Assembly: GCA_016124855.1 (NCBI GenBank)
Contig: WGMX01000034.1
Coordinates: forward strand, 102,352-166,351
DNA: 64,000 nucleotides
Direction of reading: 5' to 3'
From: Anaerolineaceae bacterium
GTDB lineage: Bacteria; Chloroflexota; Anaerolineae; Aggregatilineales; Phototrophicaceae
Below the pieces are notes generated by a model that ran no database searches, had not been told where the DNA came from, and was given only the letters and a program-made list of their open reading frames with translations. The position numbers were made by a program, and so were the translations under genes. How positions within the stretch are numbered: the stretch's first letter is position 1; each line of letters begins with the position of its first letter. This document shows, piece by piece, positions 17,763-26,796 of this stretch.

Positions 17763-18770
17763 TTACGGTACGCGACCGAACCACAGCAGCGAAATCGTGC
17801 CGCCAATCAACAGAATGAGGATGCTGACACCTGCCAATAAAGACGTCACTTCCATATCTTCTGGTTTGACGATCAAGGTCGGATTGAGATTGTCGTAAAT
17901 ATTCAGCAAATCCTCTTCATTTTCGGCATTGTAATAAGTGCCTCCAGTGATTTGTGAGATTTGTTGCAGCATTGCTTCATCAAGTTGGGTGTGAATAGTG
18001 AAGCCCTCGACATGCAGATCCGCTCCAGATGGGCTGCCTATCCCCACGGTATAAATCCGCACACCGCGATCTGCCGCTGCCTGAGCAATCTCCAGCGGAT
18101 CGGGATTTTGATTGTTTTCACCGTCAGTTAGTAAAATGATGACACTAGAGGAATATGTTCCTCTGGGCATTGGGGTCGGCGTTGGCGCGGGGGTCGGGGT
18201 CGCATTGCTATAGTAATTGGTTGGCGCACCATTGCTGTTTTCGATTGTCGTCAGCGACGCGATGATACCGTTCGCCAACGAAGTCCCGCGCTGTGGCGTG
18301 AGGCGACCAATCGCCGCCAGCAATTCAACTTCATCATTAGTCGGCACCTGTACCGAAAGACCACTTTCACTAAAAGCAACCACGCCTATTCGAACTGAGG
18401 GCGACTGCCGTTCAATGAAGTTTTGAACCGCCGTTTTTGCGGCTTCCATTCGGGTTGGCTTCAGGTCGTCTGCCGCCATACTTCCGGAAACATCAAACGC
18501 AAGTATGACCGTACCTTGAATGCGGGGCAAGCTCACAGTGGTTTGGGGTCGTGCTAACGCGACAATCAAAATGATTAATGCGACCAGCAAAATCGCAGGC
18601 GGAACATGCCGCCGCCACCCTAGCCTATTTCGAACCGCACCCTGCATCATCCCCAAACTGCCATAACTCGTGGCAAGTTTACGACGGCGCAGTTGCATTC
18701 GCACATACAAATAGACGAATAGCGGAACCAATAACAGCAGTAGCAGCATCGCAGGCCAAATAAATTTCAT
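17763..18770 (-). CDS. VWA-domain membrane protein (BatA-like)
   Basis: 335-residue paralogue of the next gene: N-terminal helix FIWPAMLLLLLLVPLFVYLYV, a basic cytoplasmic linker, a second helix near 55-75, a VWA domain with MIDAS DVSGSMAADD, Thr in QRGTSL and Asp in LTDGENNQNP, and a C-terminal helix. A Pro/Thr-rich loop (TPTPAPTPTPMP) interrupts the VWA domain. It lies 5 bp after the DUF58 gene. The tandem VWA pair implies duplication, and the two may form a hetero-oligomer at the membrane. Confidence 0.88.
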   Translation of the reverse strand: MKFIWPAMLLLLLLVPLFVYLYVRMQLRRRKLATSYGSLGMMQGAVRNRLGWRRHVPPAILLVALIILIVALARPQTTVSLPRIQGTVILAFDVSGSMAADDLKPTRMEAAKTAVQNFIERQSPSVRIGVVAFSESGLSVQVPTNDEVELLAAIGRLTPQRGTSLANGIIASLTTIENSNGAPTNYYSNATPTPAPTPTPMPRGTYSSSVIILLTDGENNQNPDPLEIAQAAADRGVRIYTVGIGSPSGADLHVEGFTIHTQLDEAMLQQISQITGGTYYNAENEEDLLNIYDNLNPTLIVKPEDMEVTSLLAGVSILILLIGGTISLLWFGRVP

Positions 18771-18775
18771 GGGTC

Positions 18776-19675
18776 TTACTTTCTCCGCTGTCGCCGCAGG
18801 GCAGCGAAACCCACAATGGCGCGAACTAAATCTTCCTCGGTTGAAAGGGAGAGCATGTCTACACCCGTGCGTTTAAAGACTTGATCGAGTTCTGCTTGAC
18901 GCTGGCGTGCTGCCTGAATGAAACGCTGGCGAAAGCCTTTGTCATGTGTATCCACGTAGATTTGTTCGCCTGTTTCGGAGTCTTCCATCAGAATTAAACC
19001 CACATCCGGCAGTTCTATTTCTCGTGGATCCCACAGTTTTACAGCCAGAACCTCATGCCGTTTATTCAGCAAACTCAAAGGCCGTTCCCAACCGGGCGCA
19101 CTGATAAAATCCGAGATTATGAATACCAATGAACGTTGCTTAATCGAGTGCAGTCCACTTTCAATGAGCGTTGACAGGTTGGTAAATGGCGCGCGTGGCA
19201 GTGGCGACTGATTGAGCAGGTCATTAATCAGTCGGAGAACTTGAATTCGGCCTCCCCTCGCGGGAATAGTGCGATCAATCTGACCGCTATATAAAACCGC
19301 ACCGACGCGATTACCGTGACGCGTCAGCAACCGCGCAAAGGTAGAGACAAAATCAATCAAAACCGTACGCTTCAAGTTATCAACTGCGCCAAAATCCACT
19401 GAGGGACTCAAATCCAGCAGAAACCAAGCGGTGATTTCACGATCTTCGAGATACTGCCGTACATAAGGCGTGTCCATCCGCGCCGTGACGTTCCAATCGA
19501 TATACCGAACATCGTCTTCCGGTTGATATTCGCGCAGATCGGCAAAGTCGAGGCCGTAGCCATAAAATAGGCTGCGATAATCGCCTTGCAGCAAGCCATC
19601 CAATTTACGGATGACCTTAAAGTCGAGGCGCTGTAAGAGGCGCTCAGGCGTTGACGCTTGCGTTTCGGTGTTCAT
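18776..19675 (-). CDS. DUF58 family protein
   Basis: 299-residue soluble protein with the DUF58 hallmark region: GDYRSLFYGYGLDFADLREYQPEDDVRYIDWNVTAR, near residues 30-65 (quoted here only to locate the motif by its ends, GDYRS and DWNVTAR). A degenerate VWA-like fold follows (FLLDLSPSVDFG). In MoxR operons DUF58 proteins are thought to link the ATPase to membrane VWA partners. It overlaps the 3' end of the MoxR gene by 32 bp, an extensive overlap that argues for coupled translation. Confidence 0.88.
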   Translation of the reverse strand: MNTETQASTPERLLQRLDFKVIRKLDGLLQGDYRSLFYGYGLDFADLREYQPEDDVRYIDWNVTARMDTPYVRQYLEDREITAWFLLDLSPSVDFGAVDNLKRTVLIDFVSTFARLLTRHGNRVGAVLYSGQIDRTIPARGGRIQVLRLINDLLNQSPLPRAPFTNLSTLIESGLHSIKQRSLVFIISDFISAPGWERPLSLLNKRHEVLAVKLWDPREIELPDVGLILMEDSETGEQIYVDTHDKGFRQRFIQAARQRQAELDQVFKRTGVDMLSLSTEEDLVRAIVGFAALRRQRRK

Positions 19676-20654
19676 GTAGAGGTACCACTGGTTTCGGAAT
19701 GCGGTTAAGGATTTTGTTCAGGATGTCATCGGCAGTCACATTATCCGAAAGTGCCTCATACGACAGCACCAGACGATGGCGAATAACGTCTAAAGCCATG
19801 TCCAAAACGTCTTGAGGCAGCACATAATCACGACCACGCACAAAAGCGAGGGCGCGTGAACTTAGAATCAAATTGATTGACGCACGTGGACTTGCTCCAA
19901 ACGTAATATAATGCTGCAAATCCTTCAGACCTTCGTCTTGAGGGTTACGGGTCGCATTGACCATTTTTACACTGTATTCGATGATGGCGGGGTCTACATA
20001 AACTTTGTCCGTTTCTTTCTGCAAACCTACCAGTTGTTCTGTGGACAAGACCTGCTGCACTTTTTCCAAAGCACCAGTCATCCGCTGGACAATGACAAAT
20101 TCTTCGGTCGAGGTTGGATACCCGACCAACACCTTGAGCATAAAACGGTCAACTTGGGCTTCGGGCAGCGGATAAGTTCCCTCGGTTTCGATAGGGTTCT
20201 GGGTCGCCAATACGAGGAAAGGATTAGGGACTTTGAACGTTTCGCGTCCAATGGTCACTTGGCGTTCTTGCATGACTTCGAGCAAGGCACTCTGTACTTT
20301 GGCGGGTGCCCGGTTGATTTCATCAGCCAGCAGGAGGTTGGTAAAAACCGGCCCCTGTGAGGTATTGAATTCGCCGGTTTTCTGGTTGTAAATGCGCGTA
20401 CCAATCAAATCAGCCGGAACAAGATCCGGTGTAAATTGAATACGCTTGAACTCGCCGCCAATCGATTCGGCAACTGTCTTGATCGCCATCGTCTTTGCCA
20501 ACCCCGGCACACCTTCAACCAGAATATGTCCACGTGCCAACAGCGCGACGATCAGCCGCTCTAGCATATGATCTTGCCCAACAATGACCTTCTTTATTTC
20601 ATACAGCACCCGTTCCATAGCTGTGCCGTATTCCGAATTCACACTTTGATTCAT
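19644..20654 (-). CDS. MoxR-family AAA+ ATPase
   Basis: 336-residue AAA+ ATPase: Walker A GVPGLAKTM near residue 41, Walker B LLLADEINRAPAKVQ near 108, sensor 1 LATQNPIETEGTYPLPEAQ, Arg finger VDRFMLK and sensor 2 GASPRASI. Gly-Leu-Ala-Lys-Thr replaces the more common GxGKT, as usual for MoxR. It leads the MoxR-DUF58-VWA-VWA operon and likely remodels a metalloprotein or membrane complex together with the VWA proteins; the client is unknown. Confidence 0.93.
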   Translation of the reverse strand: MNQSVNSEYGTAMERVLYEIKKVIVGQDHMLERLIVALLARGHILVEGVPGLAKTMAIKTVAESIGGEFKRIQFTPDLVPADLIGTRIYNQKTGEFNTSQGPVFTNLLLADEINRAPAKVQSALLEVMQERQVTIGRETFKVPNPFLVLATQNPIETEGTYPLPEAQVDRFMLKVLVGYPTSTEEFVIVQRMTGALEKVQQVLSTEQLVGLQKETDKVYVDPAIIEYSVKMVNATRNPQDEGLKDLQHYITFGASPRASINLILSSRALAFVRGRDYVLPQDVLDMALDVIRHRLVLSYEALSDNVTADDILNKILNRIPKPVVPLHEHRNASVNA

Positions 20655-20731
20655 CGGTTATCTCTTTCAATAGTTGTGCGAAAATTCGAGGTACTGGCTT
20701 GCTATACCAATACCCACGTTTTTTGGTATCG

Positions 20732-21571
20732 CTATACAGGTGGTGAACCAGCTGCTCCACCAGCGGCGGTAATCGTGACCGCGAAGCCCACGCCAATAAA
20801 GACATTTTGTTTGGTCGGGTTCAGCAATGCGGTAACGATACCAACAACCTGACCGGCACGGTTGAGCAGCGGGCCGCCAGAGTTGCCGGGATTAACTGCG
20901 GCGTCAAATTGAATCAACCCCGTCAGTTGTTGACCACTATCTGGAATTTGGAAGGTTCGGTTAAATCCAGAAATAACACCTGAGGTCATCGAATCATATA
21001 AGCTGAAGGGGCTGCCGACGACATAGGCTTCATCCCCGACACGCATCGCATTTGGATTTCCCAATACAGCCGGAATAATGATTTCCGGTGGTGAATTCGC
21101 CCGTATCACCGCAATGTCATTTTCTGCTTGTGCTGCGATAATCTCTGCCGGAGATTCACTGCCGTCAGCGAAAGTCACCTGAATTCGGGGTGCGCTGGTG
21201 ACCACATGCAAGCTGGTGAGGATGTCGCCACCATCGTTAATAATCACACCTGTTCCAAAGCCATCAGCCAATAAACCGGTCGACTCCGGGAGATTTGTTT
21301 GAATAAAAACAAGCGAAGGGACAATAGATTGATAAACAAGCGACGAAAAACTTGGCGGAGGCGTAGCAGATGCCATTGCTTGGGCAACTGTTTCGTTGAC
21401 TTCATCCGGGGTGATTTGATGAGGTTTAGGGGTAATCCAATTATAAAGCAAGACCGCTAAAAAGGCGGCTAACACACCCGAAACGAACGGCAGCCCTTTC
21501 CGCACGATCCTACGGACTTGCTGCAAACGATGAAGTATGCGACCACGACGTGATGTATCGGGTTCATTCAT
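20732..21571 (-). CDS. HtrA-like serine protease lacking a PDZ domain
   Basis: 279-residue membrane-anchored trypsin-like protease. One N-terminal helix (FVSGVLAAFLAVLLYNW, about 32-48) follows an Arg-rich cytoplasmic start, placing the catalytic domain outside. The triad is complete: His in LTSLHVVTS, Asp in ENDIAVIR and Ser in NPGNSGGPLLN. DegP/DegS proteins continue into PDZ domains; this one stops soon after GFAVTITA, so substrate recognition must differ. It lies 78 bp upstream of MoxR on the same strand and could share its transcript, linking envelope proteolysis with the MoxR/VWA system. Confidence 0.87.
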   Translation of the reverse strand: MNEPDTSRRGRILHRLQQVRRIVRKGLPFVSGVLAAFLAVLLYNWITPKPHQITPDEVNETVAQAMASATPPPSFSSLVYQSIVPSLVFIQTNLPESTGLLADGFGTGVIINDGGDILTSLHVVTSAPRIQVTFADGSESPAEIIAAQAENDIAVIRANSPPEIIIPAVLGNPNAMRVGDEAYVVGSPFSLYDSMTSGVISGFNRTFQIPDSGQQLTGLIQFDAAVNPGNSGGPLLNRAGQVVGIVTALLNPTKQNVFIGVGFAVTITAAGGAAGSPPV

Positions 21572-21722
21572 TCGATTGAAAGTACCTCCCTATCAAGAAG
21601 TTACTTTGTGTTAGTCGGGACTGTAGCCTAATTTTCTAAATAGGAAATGAGAGTAAGCATAAAAAACCTTATTCCGAAATGAAAATAGGGAGGTGTCATG
21701 AACAATAAAGTTAGAGAAGGCT

Positions 21723-22523
21723 TTATTGAGTGGCTGTGATGCCACCATCCAAATAAAGCGTTTGTCCCGTAATGAAGTTTGATGCTGGCGACACTAGAAA
21801 AAGTATTGCCTGCATCACATCGTCTGGCTCTGCTATACGGCCCAATGGTATGCGTGCAGTCAGCGCATCGTAAAACTGCGGATCAGCTAACATAGCCGCA
21901 ACTTGATCAGTTCGAACGAATGTCGGCGCTACGACATTGACGTTAATGTTATCCGGCGCAAGTTCAGCCGCAAGCTGCTTGCACATTGTTCCAAGCCCAC
22001 CTTTGGCTGCACAGTAAGCTGCATAACCACGTCCACGTAAACCGAGCTGTGTCCGAACTGATCCCAAGTGAACCTGCTTACCGCCCTGCTTTTGCGCCAC
22101 CATATGCTTGGCAGCAGCCTGCGCCAGAAAGAAAGCTGATTTTAGATTGGCAGAATAAACCAGATCGAAGTTTTCTTCGGTCACATCTAACAACTTTTCT
22201 TCGCGGTTTAGGCCAACGCAGTTCACCAAAATATCAATGCGTCCAAAGTGGCTAACGGAATCTTCAACAACGCGCCGGACTTCTGAAAGGTCACCCGCAT
22301 CAAACGAAACAGGGTATGCTTCGCATCCGTTATCATTAAGTGATTTTGCCAACCTGTCTGCACGGTCAGCACTACGTCCAGCAACCACTACTTTTGCGCC
22401 CACTGCCGATAATCCACGACAGACTGCTTCACCAATTCCACCATAACCACCTGTCACCAGAGCTACCTTGCCATCCAGTCGAAACAACCTGTCTAACAGG
22501 GCAGGAGTTTGGCCATTTAACAT
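21723..22523 (-). CDS. Short-chain dehydrogenase/reductase (gluconate 5-dehydrogenase-like)
   Basis: 266-residue classical SDR: cofactor motif TGGYGGIGEAV near 25, NADPH-type Arg in VVAGRSADR, catalytic Tyr-x3-Lys in YAAYCAAKGG, and C-terminal LYLDGGITATQ. The style is that of gluconate 5-dehydrogenases or 3-oxoacyl reductases acting on sugar acids or polyols. It is the last gene of the long minus-strand catabolic operon, 12 bp after the luciferase-like gene. A weak AT hairpin straddles its stop codon (21703-21728). Confidence 0.9.
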   Translation of the reverse strand: MLNGQTPALLDRLFRLDGKVALVTGGYGGIGEAVCRGLSAVGAKVVVAGRSADRADRLAKSLNDNGCEAYPVSFDAGDLSEVRRVVEDSVSHFGRIDILVNCVGLNREEKLLDVTEENFDLVYSANLKSAFFLAQAAAKHMVAQKQGGKQVHLGSVRTQLGLRGRGYAAYCAAKGGLGTMCKQLAAELAPDNINVNVVAPTFVRTDQVAAMLADPQFYDALTARIPLGRIAEPDDVMQAILFLVSPASNFITGQTLYLDGGITATQ

Positions 22524-22535
22524 GAAAATCTCCTC

Positions 22536-23588
22536 TTATTGACTCGACTTGAATACCGGCGCAACCTGCTCACTAAACAATCTCATTCCATCAATGTTAG
22601 GCGCATCCATAAACCACAGCATAAAATGCGATATGCCCAACGCAATATAATTCTGCATCTGGCTTTTAACTTCATCAGGCGTTCCAACTAATCCGGTATC
22701 GGTCAGGTAATGCGGATATTCATTGCTCTCGCCGCTGACAAACGCGCGGAAATCAGCATCCTGTGGCACATCCATTCCGGATGGTGTGAGGGCTAACATC
22801 GCCTTCACTTTCTCGCGCACAGCCTCGCGGGTTGGAGCGACCAGAATTTGAACCTCGTAACTAATTTCGAGTTCGTTGAAGTCGCGGTTAAGCTTCTGGC
22901 AAGCGGCCTTCAATGAATTTAGACGCTGGTTCATGGTGGTCAAGCCAACAGGTACGCTGTTCCAGCCTTGCCCCCAGCGTGCAACTGCATCAAAGGTAAT
23001 GGGATTGGCTTCACCGAACCAAATCGGCGGATGCGGTTGGGTGAAAGGTGGCGGCGTACAAACAGCAGCTTTGACATGATGGAAACGTCCGTCAAAGGTC
23101 AGTGGATTAGCCTCGCTGGTTTCCCAAAGTTTGAGCGTCAGTTCCAATCCTTCTAAGAAATCCGCCATCCGTTCTTCGACATTCTCGGGATAGTTCAGTC
23201 CGTAGGCTTGATGCTCCCCAATTCGCGTTCCAGTATCAGCAAAGTAGATAAATCGTCCACCAGAGATTTGATCGAGCGTGGCGATCATCTTAGCAGCGAC
23301 CGACGGATAACGAAAAAAATGTCCTTGATGGATAATTCCAAGTTTCGAATGAGAAGTTGCTCCAGCAATTGCAGAAAGCGTTGTCCAACCTTCCATAATG
23401 GCCTGATCTTTACCTAACATCAAGTGATCCGCGACCCAAATGGAATCATAGCCGAGTTCATCAGCTGTTTTAGCCGTTTGCATTGCCGTCTTGATGTCGA
23501 GTGTCGGGAAGTTCGGTGTACGAAACAATCCGCCGCCCGGCAATGCGAAAATCGGGACACAGTAACCAAATTGAATAGGATGCGACAT
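22536..23588 (-). CDS. LLM-class flavin-dependent oxidoreductase
   Basis: Luciferase-like TIM-barrel protein of about 350 residues that would use FMN or F420. Supporting segments are the start MSHPIQFGYCVPIF, LGYDSIWVADHL near 45, the SHSKLGIIHQG strand and TPDEVKSQMQNYIALGISHFML near the C-terminus. The ORF-track start (23624) overlaps the upstream gene by 32 bp; ATG 23588, 4 bp after that gene, is preferred. Within this sugar operon it might oxidise a sugar carbon or cleave a C-glycosyl or sulfonate group, but the substrate is not evident. Confidence 0.85.
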   Translation of the reverse strand: MSHPIQFGYCVPIFALPGGGLFRTPNFPTLDIKTAMQTAKTADELGYDSIWVADHLMLGKDQAIMEGWTTLSAIAGATSHSKLGIIHQGHFFRYPSVAAKMIATLDQISGGRFIYFADTGTRIGEHQAYGLNYPENVEERMADFLEGLELTLKLWETSEANPLTFDGRFHHVKAAVCTPPPFTQPHPPIWFGEANPITFDAVARWGQGWNSVPVGLTTMNQRLNSLKAACQKLNRDFNELEISYEVQILVAPTREAVREKVKAMLALTPSGMDVPQDADFRAFVSGESNEYPHYLTDTGLVGTPDEVKSQMQNYIALGISHFMLWFMDAPNIDGMRLFSEQVAPVFKSSQ

Positions 23589-23592
23589 GTTG

Positions 23593-24657
23593 TTAGGTGA
23601 CCTCGTATTGCAGCGGGTCACCATGCAGGTGACGATAGATATTCAAAAAGATATTGAGCGAATCGCGGATGTGTGTCCAATGACCTTGCCACGCTGAATG
23701 AGAGGTCAAGGTGACATTATAGCTTGGGTCTTCGTTGAGTTTTTGCAGTGGATCGTCCACTGGCAGAGGTTCTTCATACATCACGTCCAAACCTGCACCG
23801 GCGATCCGACGATTTTGCAGCGCATCAACTAACGCAACTTGATCAACCAATTTACCACGCGCGGTATTAATGAAATAGGCATTGGGCTTCATCAAACCAA
23901 TTTCACGCACGCCGATGATTTTCTCGGTGGCAGGCATAATCGGGATATGGACGCTTAAGACATCAGACTGCTTGAACAGCTCATCCCATTCGACATATTG
24001 AATATGATATTTCTCTTCGAGTTCAGGGAAGCGAACCTTATCCCAGTAGATGCATTTCATCTCAAAGGCGTGGGCATATTTCGCCATTGGACGGGCGATT
24101 TCGCCAAAGCCCAGCAAGCCCAGTGTGTAATCTTGCACGATGCGAACATTGGGAACAGTCGCACCCCAACCGCGTTCGACATATAAACGCTCTTTCATCT
24201 GGCGTTCTTGTTCGCGCGTCTGCTTAAAGTAATTCAGCATCAGTGTCCATGCATGTTCAGCCACCGCGATGTAATTGATCAAAGGTGTCGCGCAAACTGG
24301 AATGCCCATCTCGCGGGCTGTGTCCATCGGGATACCACGATAATCCTCGCCCATGTGCTGAAGCAGGCGAATTTTCTTCCCCTTACGCAAGACTTCGGGT
24401 GTCAGACGCTGCTTATGGACAACGAGATAATCGCAATTTTCGATGACGGCATCAAGTTCTTCTAATGTGCTGACTTTAATGAGATTGGTTTCATAATCAG
24501 CAAAAATTTCTTCAAAGAGCGGTGCATCCTTCGCCCATTCAGCACGCGCGGGGTCATCAGGAGGCAAGCGCTTGTCAATTTCATGGGCATATTCCTTGCG
24601 GAACTGCACACCGAGCAGCACGTAATTATATTCTTCCCAAACAACGACGTTTATCAT
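23593..24657 (-). CDS. D-isomer-specific 2-hydroxyacid dehydrogenase
   Basis: 354-residue NAD-dependent dehydrogenase. Motifs are TLGLLGFGEIARPMAKYA (NAD-binding GxGxxA), the Arg in INTARGKLVDQ, the Glu region AGLDVMYEEPLP, and the acid/base His in TSHSAWQG. The track start (24678) is replaced by ATG 24657, which overlaps the upstream stop in an ATGA, the coupling used at several junctions here. It would reduce a 2-keto acid or oxidise a D-2-hydroxyacid during sugar-acid breakdown. A phosphoglycerate-dehydrogenase role is less likely in this context. Confidence 0.9.
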   Translation of the reverse strand: MINVVVWEEYNYVLLGVQFRKEYAHEIDKRLPPDDPARAEWAKDAPLFEEIFADYETNLIKVSTLEELDAVIENCDYLVVHKQRLTPEVLRKGKKIRLLQHMGEDYRGIPMDTAREMGIPVCATPLINYIAVAEHAWTLMLNYFKQTREQERQMKERLYVERGWGATVPNVRIVQDYTLGLLGFGEIARPMAKYAHAFEMKCIYWDKVRFPELEEKYHIQYVEWDELFKQSDVLSVHIPIMPATEKIIGVREIGLMKPNAYFINTARGKLVDQVALVDALQNRRIAGAGLDVMYEEPLPVDDPLQKLNEDPSYNVTLTSHSAWQGHWTHIRDSLNIFLNIYRHLHGDPLQYEVT

Positions 24658-25595
24658 GATGATCTCACCTGCGCCCACGCACGCATAAATGTCCGTTTTC
24701 CGTTGGCGAGGATGGCTTCAGGCGTTTCCTCACCGGGAATAGTACGAAGTTCCATAGAAAGAATTGGTGTCGAACCGAGGCGCTCACGTACCTTTGTCCA
24801 GTACTGAACTGCATCCAACTGTTTGAGATATTCGACCACTTCCGGCAAATCATTGCGTCCCAATGGATGCCCGAAGCGAGGGTGAAAATCGCCATACAAA
24901 GCTGATTCAGGGTGGTCGATGACACTGTTGCCAATATGGGCATGAATGAGATGCCGACCAGCGGTTTTAAGGGCGTGTTCGGAAGTCTCCCCCAACAATG
25001 GTAAATGACTGAGGTCAATGGTCAAACCAAAGTTTGAGCGGTCAACTGCGTCGGCCATTTTGGCAACTTCAACGGTTGGGCCGATTAGACGTTTCTTTTC
25101 AATGTCACGGTCAAAATTTTCAAAGGTAATAAACAATTGTTTCTTGGTGGATTTTGCAGTCGCGTAATCACACAGTTCCTGCAAATCCTCGATCAAACGG
25201 GCGGTAGTTGCCTCGCGTTGGTCAGGAGCAGTGTCAAGCGGCCCTTGTACCATCGCCATCACGCTATTGAGGTCAATGGCTTCGTCAATCAGCGCTTTGA
25301 GGCGTATCATCGCAGCTTTACGCAAATCAGCATCCGCGCTGCCGGGTTCGAGTTTTTCCAGCAGCACAGGCAAAATCGGCAGATAAACCACCTGCAACTG
25401 TGACTGGGCGAGAAGCGCTTTGGCTTTCTGACGCACTTCGGGATTTTTGACGGGGGCGATTTCAACCGCCCCAAAATCCGCGTCGTTGACAATCGTGGTC
25501 AGCGTTTCCACCACCGGGCCTTCACCGCCCCTGCACTCGAGGTAGATCAGCGGATGGATCACACCGAAATCCATCATGTGCGACCAAGCGTTCAT
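24654..25595 (-). CDS. Sugar phosphate isomerase/epimerase-like TIM-barrel protein (1 of 3)
   Basis: 313-residue AP-endonuclease-2-type TIM barrel. Potential metal ligands are the Glu in FITFENFDRD, Asp and His in LTIDLSHLPLL, His in LIHAHIGN and Glu in ILSMELRT. It is joined by 4-bp ATGA overlaps to the Gfo/Idh gene before it and the dehydrogenase after it. Members of this superfamily isomerise or epimerise keto-sugars, dehydrate inosose, or eliminate 3-keto-glycosides; tight coupling with a Gfo/Idh oxidoreductase suggests action on an oxidised (keto) sugar. Confidence 0.87.
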   Translation of the reverse strand: MNAWSHMMDFGVIHPLIYLECRGGEGPVVETLTTIVNDADFGAVEIAPVKNPEVRQKAKALLAQSQLQVVYLPILPVLLEKLEPGSADADLRKAAMIRLKALIDEAIDLNSVMAMVQGPLDTAPDQREATTARLIEDLQELCDYATAKSTKKQLFITFENFDRDIEKKRLIGPTVEVAKMADAVDRSNFGLTIDLSHLPLLGETSEHALKTAGRHLIHAHIGNSVIDHPESALYGDFHPRFGHPLGRNDLPEVVEYLKQLDAVQYWTKVRERLGSTPILSMELRTIPGEETPEAILANGKRTFMRAWAQVRSS

Positions 25596-26794
25596 GCTTT
25601 CAGACTCCGTTCAATATCGGCTTGGTAAGGCGCATCGTTACCTTCCAGCACTTCATCCAGAGTAATCATTCGCTTGAGCAGCTCAGACTCCAACAGACCG
25701 AAAACCAATGCCAGTGAGCGTAAGCCCTGTTCGCCTGTCACTTCCGGTTCGCGATTATTGATTACAGCATCCACAAAGTCAGCTTGTTCGATACCAAGCA
25801 GGTTGGCATCGATATCTGCCCACACCATGTCATAGGTTGCCAGTCGATCACCTTTGAACAGTGCGGCTGTCACATCATCGAGATGGAAATCGGGAACAAG
25901 ACTCAGCAAGTCGTCTACCGGCACATCTTTGCCATCACGCCGTTGAACGAGGCGCAGCGCTTTACCTGTACGATCACCGGGGATAGCCAGTGAGCCGCCC
26001 GTTCCGTAGATCATGCGTGAGAATGAGCCTTCGCCACGTCCAGCGATGTTGAGCAACCAATTGGCAATCGCGCCACTTTCGAAGCGCATCACACCCACTG
26101 ACAAATCTTCAGCATCGACTGGATGGCTCTTACCTTGTTGGTCGGTACGCTGCTTGTCGATGATGGCGTTCATGCCAACGACGGTCGAAATCGGGCCGAG
26201 GTAAAATTCGAGAATATCGGTGTAATGAACACCCATATCAATGACGATGCCGCCGCGATCTTTACGATGCCGCCACGGGGTGATGATGACAAACTCGCCA
26301 CCACCGGAAGATTCCTGCGTGGCAAGGAAGGGTGTTCCAATTGCCCCACTATCGACCAGCGCCTTGCCCAAACGATTAATCGGGTCACGGCGGTAATTTT
26401 CGGCAACAGCCAACTTACGGTTGGCCTTCTTACCCGCATCAACCAAGCGCACACCTTCGGAAACGGTCAAAGTAATCGGCTTCTCGACCATGACATGAAT
26501 GCCTGCGTCGAAGGCTTTTAGGGCAACATCGACATGCATTTCTGGCGAGGTCGTGACGATGATGCCGTCCAGTTTGACCGACTTAATCATGCTATCGAAA
26601 TCAGCAAACTGCTGTGGACGCGAACCGAGCAGTTCTTCAGCATGATCGCCCATCTTCTGAAGATTCTCAGGCATAATGTCGCAAACTGCGACCAAATCAA
26701 AGTTGAGCTTACCGGCAGCCTTCAACTGCTTCATGCCGATGACATGCCGCCGTCCCATGACTCCGCAGCCAATCAATCCCATTGCGAACGACAT
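25592..26794 (-). CDS. Gfo/Idh/MocA-family oxidoreductase (1 of 2)
   Basis: 400-residue NAD(P)-dependent dehydrogenase: N-terminal GLIGCGVMGRRHVIGM, family signature MVEKPITL with catalytic Lys near 101, and GGIVIDMGVHYTDIL with the conserved Asp and His of the active site. Relatives oxidise a secondary hydroxyl of a sugar, inositol or glycoside. It overlaps the downstream TIM-barrel gene by 4 bp and starts 2 bp after the IolE-like gene, so the three proteins probably perform consecutive steps. Confidence 0.92.
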   Translation of the reverse strand: MSFAMGLIGCGVMGRRHVIGMKQLKAAGKLNFDLVAVCDIMPENLQKMGDHAEELLGSRPQQFADFDSMIKSVKLDGIIVTTSPEMHVDVALKAFDAGIHVMVEKPITLTVSEGVRLVDAGKKANRKLAVAENYRRDPINRLGKALVDSGAIGTPFLATQESSGGGEFVIITPWRHRKDRGGIVIDMGVHYTDILEFYLGPISTVVGMNAIIDKQRTDQQGKSHPVDAEDLSVGVMRFESGAIANWLLNIAGRGEGSFSRMIYGTGGSLAIPGDRTGKALRLVQRRDGKDVPVDDLLSLVPDFHLDDVTAALFKGDRLATYDMVWADIDANLLGIEQADFVDAVINNREPEVTGEQGLRSLALVFGLLESELLKRMITLDEVLEGNDAPYQADIERSLKA

Positions 26795-26796
26795 GG

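Noticed and set aside
21698-21739. 13-codon ORF with strong ribosome-binding site (GGGAGG) on the plus strand
   Set aside because: It overlaps the end of the SDR gene, is very short and has no supporting promoter.
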